Positions 8,889 through 17,339 of a stretch of 64,000 nucleotides of DNA are shown piece by piece. The position numbers were made by a program, and so were the translations under genes. Within the stretch, counting starts at the first letter, position 1. Each line of letters opens with the position of its first letter. The stretch spans positions 558,001-622,000 of the forward strand of contig OZ242360.1 of the NCBI GenBank assembly GCA_965208775.1, in the 5' to 3' direction. The stretch is from JAPOVO01 sp026708165 (GTDB lineage Bacteria; Chloroflexota; UBA11872; VXNJ01). The notes beneath the pieces were generated by a model. The model was given only the letters and a program-made list of their open reading frames with translations, did no database searches and had not been told where the DNA came from.

Positions 8889-10217
8889 ATGCTTAAGCGG
8901 AAAACCCAAACCGGAGAACGAGCCGGCGGCGGGTCGAAACCGACCGCCGGGCTATTCCGCGAGCTGGAGGCGCGAGGGCTCGTTCAGGACATGTCGAACC
9001 CGGACCTCGGCGGGTTGCTCGATGAAGAGTCGATAGTCGTCTACTGCGGGTTCGATCCGACGTCGAACAGCCTTCAGCTCGGCAACCTGGTGCCGCTGAT
9101 CACGCTGGCCAGATTCCAGCGCTTCGGTCACCAGCCCATCGTCGTTCTGGGCGGGGGGACGGGAATGATCGGCGATCCGTCCGGACGCAGCGACGAACGA
9201 AACCTGCTCGACGAAGAAACGATCGCACTAAACGTCGAGGGGCAGAGGTCGCAGTTCGCGAAGGTACTCGATTTCGACTCGGCTCAGAACCCGGCGATCA
9301 TGGTCAACAACGCCGACTGGCTGACTAAGCTCGATCTCATCGACTTTCTGAGGGACGTCGGGAAGTCGTTCTCCGTCAACGTGATGATGTCGCGCGAGTC
9401 GGTCAAGCAGCGGATCGCCGCCCAGTCGGGCCTCAGCTTCACGGAGTTCTCGTACCAGATCTTGCAGGCCTACGACTTCTTCCATCTCTACAACGAGTAC
9501 GGCTGCCGCCTTCAGGTCGGCGGATCGGACCAGTACGGAAACATACTGGCGGGCGTCGACTACATACGGCGAAAAACAGGGCACGACCACGGCGCGGCGG
9601 CACTGACATTTCCGTTGGTGCAAAGCTCGACGGGAGAAAAGCTCGGGAAAACCGCGGCGGGAGCGCTATGGCTCGACCCGGAGCGTACCTCGCCCTACGA
9701 GTGGTACCAGTACTGGTTCAACGTTAGCGACGCGGACGCGGTGCCGTACCTCAAGGTCTTCACCTTCCTGGAGTTGGGCGAGATAGCGGAAGTCGAATCC
9801 GAATTCCTCAAGCAGCCCAGGGAGCGCCTGGCGCAGCGCACGCTGGCGCGTGAGATGACGAGCCTGATACATGGACGAGAAGAAACTGAAAAGGCCGAGC
9901 GGGCGGCAGCGGCGCTGTTCGACTCGCAGACTGGTGGCAACCGAATGGCCACCGACGGCGCGCCCGAGTTCGAGGCGTCCAGAGAGGAGCTGGCGAGCGG
10001 CTTCAATCTTGTAAACGCGCTGGTTCTCACTCGCCTCGCGAAGTCGAATTCTGAAGCCAAGCAACTAATCCGCCAAGACGCCGTGAGTCTGAACGGCGTT
10101 AAGGTCAGAGCTGATGCTGGTAAGTCGTCTATTGTCGCCGCCGATCTCAGGGATGACGGCACATGCATCATTGCCGTAGGCCGCCGCCGACGGGCGGTCC
10201 TGACGTTCTCCGATTAG
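8889..10217 (+). CDS. tyrS: Tyrosyl-tRNA synthetase
   Basis: 442 residues, class I synthetase that charges tRNA-Tyr. The catalytic core shows CGFDPTSN followed by SLQLGNL in place of the usual SLHxGHL, so the HIGH motif carries Gln63 and Asn66. The second signature, GEKLGKT, is the normal TyrRS form of KMSKS. Anticodon-binding residues follow, and an S4 RNA-binding domain closes the protein (AKQLIRQDAVSLNG). A weak AAAGAGA lies ahead of the ATG. Expression is probably attenuated by the leader terminator at 8813-8837. The Nudix gene downstream is in the same reading frame. Confidence 0.93.
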   Translation: MLKRKTQTGERAGGGSKPTAGLFRELEARGLVQDMSNPDLGGLLDEESIVVYCGFDPTSNSLQLGNLVPLITLARFQRFGHQPIVVLGGGTGMIGDPSGRSDERNLLDEETIALNVEGQRSQFAKVLDFDSAQNPAIMVNNADWLTKLDLIDFLRDVGKSFSVNVMMSRESVKQRIAAQSGLSFTEFSYQILQAYDFFHLYNEYGCRLQVGGSDQYGNILAGVDYIRRKTGHDHGAAALTFPLVQSSTGEKLGKTAAGALWLDPERTSPYEWYQYWFNVSDADAVPYLKVFTFLELGEIAEVESEFLKQPRERLAQRTLAREMTSLIHGREETEKAERAAAALFDSQTGGNRMATDGAPEFEASREELASGFNLVNALVLTRLAKSNSEAKQLIRQDAVSLNGVKVRADAGKSSIVAADLRDDGTCIIAVGRRRRAVLTFSD

Positions 10218-10304
10218 CCGTATACGGCGCTTGTACTGCCGGGCTGTGTCATAGACCTCGCTAGCTGCAAGGTCCATTTCAAGGACTCACTGCGCCCGGC
10301 CACG

Positions 10305-10787
10305 GTGTGCTTCGTCGTCGATGACGGGGCCGTTTTGCTCGGCCGCAAGACGCGGGGGTTTGGAGAGGGTCTGTGGAACGGGCCGGGCGGCAAGGTCGAG
10401 CCGGGCGAAGGAATAGAACAGGCGGCTGTCCGCGAGACGCGTGAGGAAGTCGGCGTTTCACCAACCGCGCTGCGCAAGGTCGCGGTCCTGGACTTCTATT
10501 TCCCGGACGCTCCCGCCGGGAGCGAGTGGAGCCAGCGGGTCCATGTGTTTCTTACGGGCGATTGGGACGGCAGTCCCGTCGAGACCGACGAAATGTGCCC
10601 CAAGTGGTTCCCGCTCGACGAGATTCCCTACGACCGAATGTGGGAGGACGACGTCTATTGGCTTCCCGCCGTTTTGGACGGCAAGTTCGTCACCGGCGAC
10701 TTCCTGTTCGGCTCAGACCAGAGAATGAAGGACTATGAGGTCCTAATCCACGAACGCGCCGAGGGCCTGCGCGTCAAGACCGGCTGA
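10305..10787 (+). CDS. Nudix hydrolase (MutT/MTH1-like)
   Basis: About 160 residues. The Nudix box is complete, GGKVEPGE followed by RETREEVGV, so the enzyme should split nucleoside diphosphate-X bonds with Mg2+. The flanking WNGPGGK and RGFGEGLW resemble MTH1, which removes oxidised purine dNTPs. The only canonical start is GTG at 10305, which falls inside the first beta strand (TVCFVVDDGAVLL). The frame is open back to the tyrS stop, and a CTG at 10290 with AAGGA at 10281-10285 would restore the strand. The start is therefore uncertain. Cotranscription with tyrS is likely (gap under 90 bases). Confidence 0.85.
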   Translation: MCFVVDDGAVLLGRKTRGFGEGLWNGPGGKVEPGEGIEQAAVRETREEVGVSPTALRKVAVLDFYFPDAPAGSEWSQRVHVFLTGDWDGSPVETDEMCPKWFPLDEIPYDRMWEDDVYWLPAVLDGKFVTGDFLFGSDQRMKDYEVLIHERAEGLRVKTG

Positions 10788-10817
10788 ACTCGAACGTTAC
10801 TGGCTCAGCGTACCCGA

Positions 10818-11090
10818 CTACGGCGCGGCGAGCTTCTCGATTAGCTCGCGAATGCCTGGATTGGCCTGGACGGATTCCCGCAGCGCCTCGATGGCTTCTT
10901 CACTCACAATCAACGGGACTCGTTGAAAACGGCCCTCGTGGTTGTAGGTGCAAAACCGGAGCGAGCGGGAACCGTCCTCGAACTGGAGCAGCTGTATGCA
11001 CGGTTCGTGAAACGGGGTCTGCGCGGTCGCCTCTTCGGCTATCACGCCTTTTCCCCAATGCAATTTGAAATCTCTGGGTAATTTCCTCAC
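10818..11090 (-). CDS. Conserved small protein of unknown function
   Basis: 90 residues from GTG at 11090. Longer in-frame starts give an Arg-rich segment that looks like read-out of noncoding DNA, so I trimmed them. The chain begins RKLPRDFKLHWG, then has a beta-rich middle (FHEPCIQLLQFEDG, RSLRFCTYNHEGRFQR) and ends in a helix (EAIEALRESV). It looks like a small soluble alpha/beta protein. It follows the mandelate-racemase-type gene by 46 bases on the same strand. I do not recognise a family. Confidence 0.55.
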   Translation of the reverse strand: MRKLPRDFKLHWGKGVIAEEATAQTPFHEPCIQLLQFEDGSRSLRFCTYNHEGRFQRVPLIVSEEAIEALRESVQANPGIRELIEKLAAP

Positions 11091-11136
11091 AGTTGGGCCA
11101 TCCAATCGCCGACCGGGATTCGTCGGACTCCGCCGT

Positions 11137-12333
11137 CTACGTCCACGAGAGGTCCTGTTCGGCCTGCACCTTGCTCTCGTCGATCTCAACCCCTATGCCG
11201 GGCTCTTCGCCGACGGTCACCATTCCATCAACCGGCTTGACCGGGTTCTTGAAAAAGAATTGATGCACCTCGTTCCACTTGACCAGATATTCGAGCAAGG
11301 GAGTCACGCTCACCGTCGTCGCGAGCGCCAGGTGGGCATTGGCCGGCACTGAATGACCGTGAGGGATGACCGGTATGTCGTAGGCCGAGGCCAGCGTGAA
11401 TATCTTGACCATCTCGCTGATGCCGCCCGCCCAGAACGTGTCGGCTTGGTAAACGTCGACGGCCCCCGCGCGCAGGTAATCGCGGGCGCCCCATCGCGTG
11501 TATTCGTGCTCGCCGCCCGAAATCGGAATCGGCGACGCTGCTCGAATCCTGGCGTAGTTTCGGATCTGGTCCGGCATCACCGGCTCTTCCAGCCAGCGAG
11601 GGCGGTACTCGGCAATGCGGTTTGCCATGTCCAGCGCGTAACGGACGTTCCAGCTGCTCCAGGCGTCGAACATTATGTCAACTTCATCGCCCGCCGCCTC
11701 GCGCACCGTTCGGACCAGCTCGACGTTCTTGCGCGCGCCTGCCTCACCATCGTCAGGAGCGTTACGGAAGAACCATTTCGTCGCGGTGTAGCCCTGTGCG
11801 ACGAACTCCTTCACTCGGGCCGCGGCCTTGTCGGGCTCTATCGAATACCCCAAAGCGCTCGCGTAGGCCGGGACCGAGTCGCGCACCGGGCCGCCCAAAA
11901 GCCGAAAGACCGGCTGTCCGAGCCACTTCCCGCGCAGGTCCCACAACGCGCAATCAATACAACTGATCGCGAACATCGGATTGCCCTTGCGCGCGTGCCT
12001 CAAGAATCGGTACATCTTGTCCGAGATACGCTCGGTGGCCGTGGGGTCTTCGCCCAGGATCAAGGGCGTGATCATTCGATCGATGAAGAAGGCGTCTTCT
12101 ATCGCTAACGGGCCGAACATGCCGGTCAGGCCTTCGTCTGTCTCGATATAGACGAAGACCGCTTCGACTTCGTAGACACCGTTCGAGTTTCGCGACTGAT
12201 GGAAGTCGGCGCCCGACTCAGCCTTGTGTTCCGGGTAGATGTCGATGGGACGAACGAGGCGTTCCTCCCAAAACTCGCCCTCCGTATCCAGTTGCCCTTC
12301 GACCTGTCGCAGCCGCACGTTTGTGATTTTCAT
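11137..12333 (-). CDS. Mandelate racemase/muconate lactonizing enzyme family protein
   Basis: 398 residues from ATG at 12333, which has GGAGG just upstream; an in-frame codon at 12402 is less likely. An N-terminal capping domain precedes an enolase-type barrel. Expected Mg2+ ligands appear in DIMFDAWSSWN, WLEEPV and SGGEHEYTR, and a catalytic-type His in IPHGHSVPANAH. Members of this branch dehydrate sugar acids such as mannonate, rhamnonate or galactarate. Which acid is used cannot be settled here. Rhamnose mutarotase elsewhere in the window makes a deoxy-sugar acid an attractive guess. Confidence 0.85.
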   Translation of the reverse strand: MKITNVRLRQVEGQLDTEGEFWEERLVRPIDIYPEHKAESGADFHQSRNSNGVYEVEAVFVYIETDEGLTGMFGPLAIEDAFFIDRMITPLILGEDPTATERISDKMYRFLRHARKGNPMFAISCIDCALWDLRGKWLGQPVFRLLGGPVRDSVPAYASALGYSIEPDKAAARVKEFVAQGYTATKWFFRNAPDDGEAGARKNVELVRTVREAAGDEVDIMFDAWSSWNVRYALDMANRIAEYRPRWLEEPVMPDQIRNYARIRAASPIPISGGEHEYTRWGARDYLRAGAVDVYQADTFWAGGISEMVKIFTLASAYDIPVIPHGHSVPANAHLALATTVSVTPLLEYLVKWNEVHQFFFKNPVKPVDGMVTVGEEPGIGVEIDESKVQAEQDLSWT

Positions 12334-12502
12334 CAAGCCTCCATCGCCGCTAAGCCTTCCGTGAATGTAACCCCCAATCCGGGTGCCGGTAGCGTAGCGC
12401 ACGAGTATCTGATTCGCTTTAGGGCCAAACTGCCCGTTTTTCGCGGCTAGACCGCGATGATCAAGCCCGAAAAGCGGCCTGGTCTCGACTAACGCGTGAG
12501 GC

Positions 12503-13009
12503 TCAGCCGGCTGACTTCCAGCACTCGGGGTAATGAGGTTCGGGAGTCCTGCCCACGTCGTGAAGGAAGCTGCGAGAGACAGACGGTCCCGCGAACTTGA
12601 ACTGCTTTCTCAACTCGGCGATCAGCGCGGGTTCGTCGCCTTCAAGACCTTCAAGCCAGTTTCGAAACGAGCCGTTCTCGGTCTGAAGCTCCCGAAACCG
12701 CTGGGCGTTGGCAATGCTGGCAACGATCTTCCGGCGATTTCGCACGATGTCCGGGGAAGCCATGATGCGTTCCACGTCGTCGTCCGAATACTCCGCGACA
12801 GCCTCGACTGCGAACCCGTCGAATGCAGCCCTGAAACCTTCCCGTTTGTTGAAGATGAGCGTCCAATTGAGTCCGGCCTCGAATATCTCCAGCGTCAGAG
12901 ATTCGAAGTAGCCGTCATCGTCCGCCGGGGGGACGCCCCATTCTTCGTCGTGATATACGGACATTTCAGGGCTGACGTTGGCCCATTTGCACCGCTCTTT
13001 GTCTTCTAT
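12503..13009 (-). CDS. tag: DNA-3-methyladenine glycosylase I, apparent AUA start
   Basis: 168 residues if started at ATA (13007-13009). The enzyme excises 3-methyladenine from alkylated DNA. YHDEEWGVP is the family hallmark, and the C-terminal HYPEC gives the His-x3-Cys half of the zinc site. The first canonical start, ATG at 12964, would lose the ERCKWANVSP segment whose Cys is the first zinc ligand in E. coli Tag. Upstream of it the frame has no ATG, GTG or TTG before a TAA at 13016-13018. GGAGG sits 9 bases ahead of the ATA. I infer initiation at ATA. Confidence 0.85.
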   Translation of the reverse strand: MEDKERCKWANVSPEMSVYHDEEWGVPPADDDGYFESLTLEIFEAGLNWTLIFNKREGFRAAFDGFAVEAVAEYSDDDVERIMASPDIVRNRRKIVASIANAQRFRELQTENGSFRNWLEGLEGDEPALIAELRKQFKFAGPSVSRSFLHDVGRTPEPHYPECWKSAG

Positions 13010-13018
13010 GGCCTGTTA

Positions 13019-13023
13019 CCTCC
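13019..13023 (-). promoter_or_regulatory. Shine-Dalgarno site that places the tag start at ATA
   Basis: GGAGG on the minus strand, 9 bases upstream of the ATA at 13007-13009 and 54 bases upstream of the nearest ATG. It supports the longer reading of tag. Confidence 0.6.
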
Positions 13024-13139
13024 GTTTACCGCTAGCCCATGCCTCGAGGACTCCAACAATCGCCGCCTCCGTTCAAGCGTGTTATGGACCACATATCCGT
13101 ATTCGCTTCTAGACCGACCAGTAGAGGTGCGGTCTGCGA

Positions 13140-13916
13140 TCAAAATGCCTCGTCCCACGCCCGCTTGAGGAACGCGAGCGCGTCAGGCGCTTCTCTTTCG
13201 AAGTCCGTCCAACGGCACTCCATAGAGAGGCGCGAGTCGTAACCGAGGGCCTTCAAGGCCCGAAACATCGAGGTCCAGTCGGCGCCGTCTTCCCGGGGAG
13301 GACTGCGGTCTGCGCTCGACACGTGTACGTGCTCCACGTCGTAGCCCGCCCCAAGCACGCCGTGGAATCCCTCTTTTTCAACGGAAATGTGATAGAGATC
13401 GGCTAGCACCTTGACGTTGGGATGATCGATTCGCGCCACGATGTCTGCAGCTTCCTCGACGGAGTTGATCCAGTTGCACTCCCCCGTGTTGAGCGGCTCG
13501 ATGACGACGGTCATACCGTGCGTTTGCGCCTTGTCGCCCATCATTTGCAATAGAGTGTCCACCTGATCTTCGGCCTGTTCAATCGGGAATCCGTCAGGAA
13601 TATTGCGAGAGTTCCCGCTTCCAAAGACGACGATTTCCATTCCAAGTTCAGAGCACTTATCCAGAACGGCAGACACATAGTCCGAGACCGCGGAGTCGTT
13701 CGTGTCGGGACCGATGACTTTCATCTCCGCAGGGAAGAACACACAGCCGGCTTCCACGGGCAGAGGCGCGTCCGCGAGCAATTTGCGCTTGGCGGCTCGC
13801 TCGCTATCGCTCAAGAGCGGGCTGACTTCGCGGGCAAGCGGTATTTCCACGAAATCGAACCCAAGGTCCCGGGCTGCTGCCAAGGTCTCTGATCCTGTCA
13901 CGACGCCAAATTTCAT
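13140..13916 (-). CDS. Sugar phosphate isomerase/epimerase (xylose isomerase-like TIM barrel)
   Basis: 258 residues of the AP-endonuclease-2 fold. The divalent metal ligands are in place: Glu in VVIEPLNTGE, Asp and His in VLADLYHIS, His in VEHVHVSS and Glu in LSMECRW. Such enzymes shift ketoses between epimers (tagatose/psicose epimerase, hydroxypyruvate isomerase). ATG at 13916 has AGGA about 7 bases ahead. It lies among other carbohydrate genes on the same strand. The substrate is not identifiable. Confidence 0.8.
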   Translation of the reverse strand: MKFGVVTGSETLAAARDLGFDFVEIPLAREVSPLLSDSERAAKRKLLADAPLPVEAGCVFFPAEMKVIGPDTNDSAVSDYVSAVLDKCSELGMEIVVFGSGNSRNIPDGFPIEQAEDQVDTLLQMMGDKAQTHGMTVVIEPLNTGECNWINSVEEAADIVARIDHPNVKVLADLYHISVEKEGFHGVLGAGYDVEHVHVSSADRSPPREDGADWTSMFRALKALGYDSRLSMECRWTDFEREAPDALAFLKRAWDEAF

Positions 13917-13969
13917 TTAATGTTCCTACATTGCGTCTGAAGCGGAAGCGGGTAAGTCGAACGCCAACT

Positions 13970-14833
13970 TCAGTACGGGCTGGGTGGCGCGGTAGACGAT
14001 GTCAAGGCCGACTGGAGAAATCGACGAACGTGGGCATTGAACTCCTCGGGTCGCTCCAGATGAGGCATGTGCCCGCAACGGTCCATAACAACCAGGTCGG
14101 CTCCAGGTATTCGTTCCGCGGCGACTTTCGCCAGCTTAACCGGAAAAACGCCGTCGTGCCGTCCCCAGACTACTAGCACGGGAATCGAGAGATCCCGGAG
14201 CTCGTCGGCCAGCACGGTGGGTGGGCGCATCCCTCGAATGCAGCTTACCCCCCAGCGAAGCGACTTGAAGAAGAAGCGCCTGTGCTCCCGATCCCGAGCC
14301 AACTCCTCGGTTTCCGCTGTCAGATCGTCCGAGAGCCAGTCGTCGGCATAACTGAGCCGCAGCAGCTGGCGGCGAATGCCATCGGCATCCGACGGCACGA
14401 CCAGCTCGCCCACGATCGGTATGCTGGCGACGCGGAACGCGTACCCCACGCTCCTGCCGAGTCCCACGGGATCCACGAGAACGAGCGCGCGAACGTCCTC
14501 GCGATGGTCGAGCGCGGTGGCTAGCGCTATTGCGCCTCCCATCGAACTCGCCACAAGACTCGCCGGCGACGCCCCTACGGCGTCGATGAATCCGGTAAGC
14601 CATCCAACGAATACCGCTCGCGAAACTTCGCGCGGTACGTCGCTTCGTCCGCTGCCGCACAGATCCGGGACAATGACGCGATAGGAGTCCGAAAGCGCGG
14701 GTATCGACGCCCGCCAGAATCCAGCGTGCGCGCCGATACCATGAAGCAGGACAACCGGCGGACCGTCGCCGATATCCCAGTACCGCGTCCGAAGTCCGTC
14801 AGCCGTCACCCACCGATCCTGATACCGGACCAT
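13970..14833 (-). CDS. Alpha/beta hydrolase
   Basis: 287 residues. The oxyanion strand VVLLHGIGAH is followed by the nucleophile elbow LVASSMGGAIAL, where the usual first Gly of GxSxG is Ala. The acid and base of the triad are in VVWGRHDGVF and DRCGHMPH. This is the pattern of esterases and C-C bond hydrolases of the MhpC type. It stops close to the next minus-strand gene and starts 6 bases after the Gfo/Idh stop, so the two are probably cotranscribed. Substrate unknown. Confidence 0.82.
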   Translation of the reverse strand: MVRYQDRWVTADGLRTRYWDIGDGPPVVLLHGIGAHAGFWRASIPALSDSYRVIVPDLCGSGRSDVPREVSRAVFVGWLTGFIDAVGASPASLVASSMGGAIALATALDHREDVRALVLVDPVGLGRSVGYAFRVASIPIVGELVVPSDADGIRRQLLRLSYADDWLSDDLTAETEELARDREHRRFFFKSLRWGVSCIRGMRPPTVLADELRDLSIPVLVVWGRHDGVFPVKLAKVAAERIPGADLVVMDRCGHMPHLERPEEFNAHVRRFLQSALTSSTAPPSPY

Positions 14834-14838
14834 TGAGC

Positions 14839-15879
14839 CTAGACCGAAGAGACTGACGCCGACCGGCCCGTGCGTGCCGACTCTTCAACAGCTTCTACGA
14901 ACTGCATATATTTCAACCCTTCCTCCCAGGACGGGTTGCCGCTGCGGCCCTCTCTGATCGCCTGGATGAACTCCTCTTCGACCCGCCAGCCACCCTCATC
15001 CGCGGGCGCAATCTGGACCTCTTCCTCGACCCAGTCAGGAGCCGACGCCGCCAGCAGGACGTCTTCATCTGCAAGGTATCGAAGCGATCCGCTCAGCCCG
15101 TATCCCTCGATGACGTTTCCGGACGGAGCGCCGACGACGCCGCTGAATGCATAGGACAGAGTCGCGCCGCTTTCCATTCGACCAGCGATGAAGACCGAAT
15201 CAGGCCGACCCACGGCCCCGGAGCCCGAACCGTCGGTGAGTGGCCGCTCCGGTGTGAAAGTCGCGTCGACTGCGGATACTTCGGCTGCGTACCCGAACCA
15301 CCTGCCGACGATCTCGGCGAAGATGCCCAAGGTAAGGGTGTGGAAGCCGGAATACTCGGAGATCTGACGCCAGTGGAGCGGGGTCGCCGCTTCCATGTAG
15401 CTGGGCTGAAAGTGCCGGACGACTACATGCACGGGATCGCCGAGAAAGCCATCGCCGACCATACGCATTACGGTCGGCTCGACCCTCATACCATGCGGCG
15501 GCGGGCACACCATCGTGGTCAGGCCGGTTTCGGCAGCCGCCGCGACCATCCTTCGGGCATCGGCGGCGTCCATGGCCAGGCGCGCCTGGCTGAACACGTG
15601 CTTGCCCGCTTCAAGTGCAGCGATCCCGTACTCGCTGTGCTTGTAGGGCCATGTACCGATTACGACGGCGTCGACGTTAGGGTGGTCTATTACTTCCCGC
15701 CAGTCGCCGCAGACGTCCGCGATGCCAAAGTCGGCGGCGACGCGCGACGCCGACTCCCGGCTCCTGTTCGCCACTGCGGCAAACTCGACTCCGGGGATCT
15801 TCTCGAAACCGGGCAGGTGGCGCGTCCGGACAATGTCACCCGCGCCTATGAATCCCAGGCCAATTCGTTCATCCGCCAT
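14839..15879 (-). CDS. Gfo/Idh/MocA family oxidoreductase, atypical EKP motif
   Basis: 346 residues. The N-terminal Rossmann domain binds NAD(P) through GLGFIGAGDIVRTRH. The C-terminal alpha/beta domain follows (residues about 130-340). Where family members normally carry Glu-Lys-Pro with the catalytic Lys, this protein reads HVFSQARLAMDA, so the Lys is missing. Both other Gfo/Idh proteins in this window keep EKP. Either another residue does the chemistry or the protein is not a dehydrogenase. GGGGGACT precedes the ATG at 15879. It lies upstream of the alpha/beta hydrolase in one operon. Confidence 0.82.
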   Translation of the reverse strand: MADERIGLGFIGAGDIVRTRHLPGFEKIPGVEFAAVANRSRESASRVAADFGIADVCGDWREVIDHPNVDAVVIGTWPYKHSEYGIAALEAGKHVFSQARLAMDAADARRMVAAAAETGLTTMVCPPPHGMRVEPTVMRMVGDGFLGDPVHVVVRHFQPSYMEAATPLHWRQISEYSGFHTLTLGIFAEIVGRWFGYAAEVSAVDATFTPERPLTDGSGSGAVGRPDSVFIAGRMESGATLSYAFSGVVGAPSGNVIEGYGLSGSLRYLADEDVLLAASAPDWVEEEVQIAPADEGGWRVEEEFIQAIREGRSGNPSWEEGLKYMQFVEAVEESARTGRSASVSSV

Positions 15880-15941
15880 GCTCTAGTCCCCCAAAAGCGC
15901 TACGAGACCGGATATTTGGAGACTATACGGGGTTTGGGTGC

Positions 15942-17339
15942 CTAACGCCCCTTGTCCATCGTCTTCAATGCTTCGTAGGCGGGTCTTGGGCTACCGTCGC
16001 TTTTTATGATGCCGAAGGGATATTTCTCGTCTTCGGGCCCCACGACCATCTGGAAATTCAGATTCCAGACGAACATATGCGTCACGTAGGGAAAGTCGGC
16101 TCTGATCACATCGAACGCCCTGACCAGGAAATCCGCCTGGTCTTGCTCGGAGTTGTCCTTGCCGAAGCCATAGTTCGGATCTTGGTTTTCAGTGCTCCAG
16201 CCAAACTCGGTGAACCAGATGGGCTTGTGGCCGTCGCCAAACTCCTCCATGACCTGGCGGTGCTCGATGAACCGCAGAAAGTAGAAGCTGTGATGGCCGT
16301 TCCAGCCGTTCCCTCGGTCGGACCCCATCGGCTGGTCGGGCGCGTTGTTGAACCCCCCGGGATGCATTCCCCAGGCGTCGAAATAATCCCTTACCACGCC
16401 GCCGTTGTACTCGTACATCTGTCTCAGGAATCGCAGATCATCGATGGCCTGGATCTTCTGATCTGGAACATCCACATCTCCGGCGGGCGTGAGCGCGCCG
16501 CCTATGATGACCGCGTCGGGATCGCCCGCCTTGATTCCACGGTATCCCGCGCCCAGCAACTCGACGAACTCACCGGCGTTCAGGCGGCCGTATCCCCATT
16601 CGCGGGAGAGGTTCGCCTCGTTCCAGACCTCATACGCGTGAACATGTCCCCGATATCTGCTGGACAGCGCCTGCATGAAGTCGGTCAGATCCGCCAGATT
16701 CTCCGGAGGCCCGTGATCACGGCCGTTAAGCGCCCAGGTAGGCGCTCTAACGACGCTAATCAGGAACTTCAGGCCGGCGTCACTAACGGCGGTCACGACC
16801 TTGTCCAGTTCACGCCAGTCATAACCCCCTTTTCGCTCGGGCTCGGTGTAGAACCAGACGACCTGCTGCTTGAGCCAATCGAAGCCGGCCTCCTTGGTCA
16901 GGCGCGTGAGAAGCGACCGGTCCTGGTTATAGAGGTGGGCCTGGAAGCCGTAGGCTTGTAGCGGTCTCAGGCCACCGGCAACCGGCTCTTCGGCCTCTTT
17001 CGTAACTGCGGCCTCAGGAGTAGGCGTCGGTTCGGCATCCGCCTCAGCCTCGGCTGTCGGTGAGGCCTCAGCGGTGGGCGCGGCTTCCGTCGTGGGACTC
17101 GGCGGAGGTGGCGCCGTGGTTGCCGCCTTGGCAGCGGGCGAAGTTGGAGCCGGTGGAGGCTCCGCGGTAGGCACGGCCACGGTTGGCACAGCCACTTGCC
17201 GTTGCTTAGGCGCGGACGGGGCTTGCGGGGACGGCGGTTCATCACCGTTGCATCCGGCGATTGCCAAAACAGCGGCATATCCCGCCATCCCACTCAAAAG
17301 GCGTCGTCGAGTCAGTAAGTTACGCGGTGGCGATTTAAT
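15942..17339 (-). CDS. Tat-type lipoprotein with GH39/GH5-like glycosidase domain
   Basis: About 465 residues from an ATT at 17337-17339. The N-terminus reads LLTRRRLLSG, a hydrophobic stretch, then AIAGC, so it fits a twin-arginine lipoprotein signal. A Pro/Thr/Glu-rich linker of about 80 residues follows. The barrel carries EVWNEANL with the acid/base Glu and IWFTEFGWS with the nucleophile Glu, as in clan A glycosidases. The only canonical start, TTG at 17297, would remove both arginines and leave no positive n-region. AAAGGA lies 4 bases before the ATT. It probably acts on plant or algal polysaccharide outside the cell membrane. Confidence 0.75.
   Translation of the reverse strand: MKSPPRNLLTRRRLLSGMAGYAAVLAIAGCNGDEPPSPQAPSAPKQRQVAVPTVAVPTAEPPPAPTSPAAKAATTAPPPPSPTTEAAPTAEASPTAEAEADAEPTPTPEAAVTKEAEEPVAGGLRPLQAYGFQAHLYNQDRSLLTRLTKEAGFDWLKQQVVWFYTEPERKGGYDWRELDKVVTAVSDAGLKFLISVVRAPTWALNGRDHGPPENLADLTDFMQALSSRYRGHVHAYEVWNEANLSREWGYGRLNAGEFVELLGAGYRGIKAGDPDAVIIGGALTPAGDVDVPDQKIQAIDDLRFLRQMYEYNGGVVRDYFDAWGMHPGGFNNAPDQPMGSDRGNGWNGHHSFYFLRFIEHRQVMEEFGDGHKPIWFTEFGWSTENQDPNYGFGKDNSEQDQADFLVRAFDVIRADFPYVTHMFVWNLNFQMVVGPEDEKYPFGIIKSDGSPRPAYEALKTMDKGR

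Noticed and set aside
8714..8896. 60-codon frame in the tyrS leader as a leader peptide
   Set aside because: It overlaps the terminator and the tyrS start, has no ribosome site and no Tyr-rich run.
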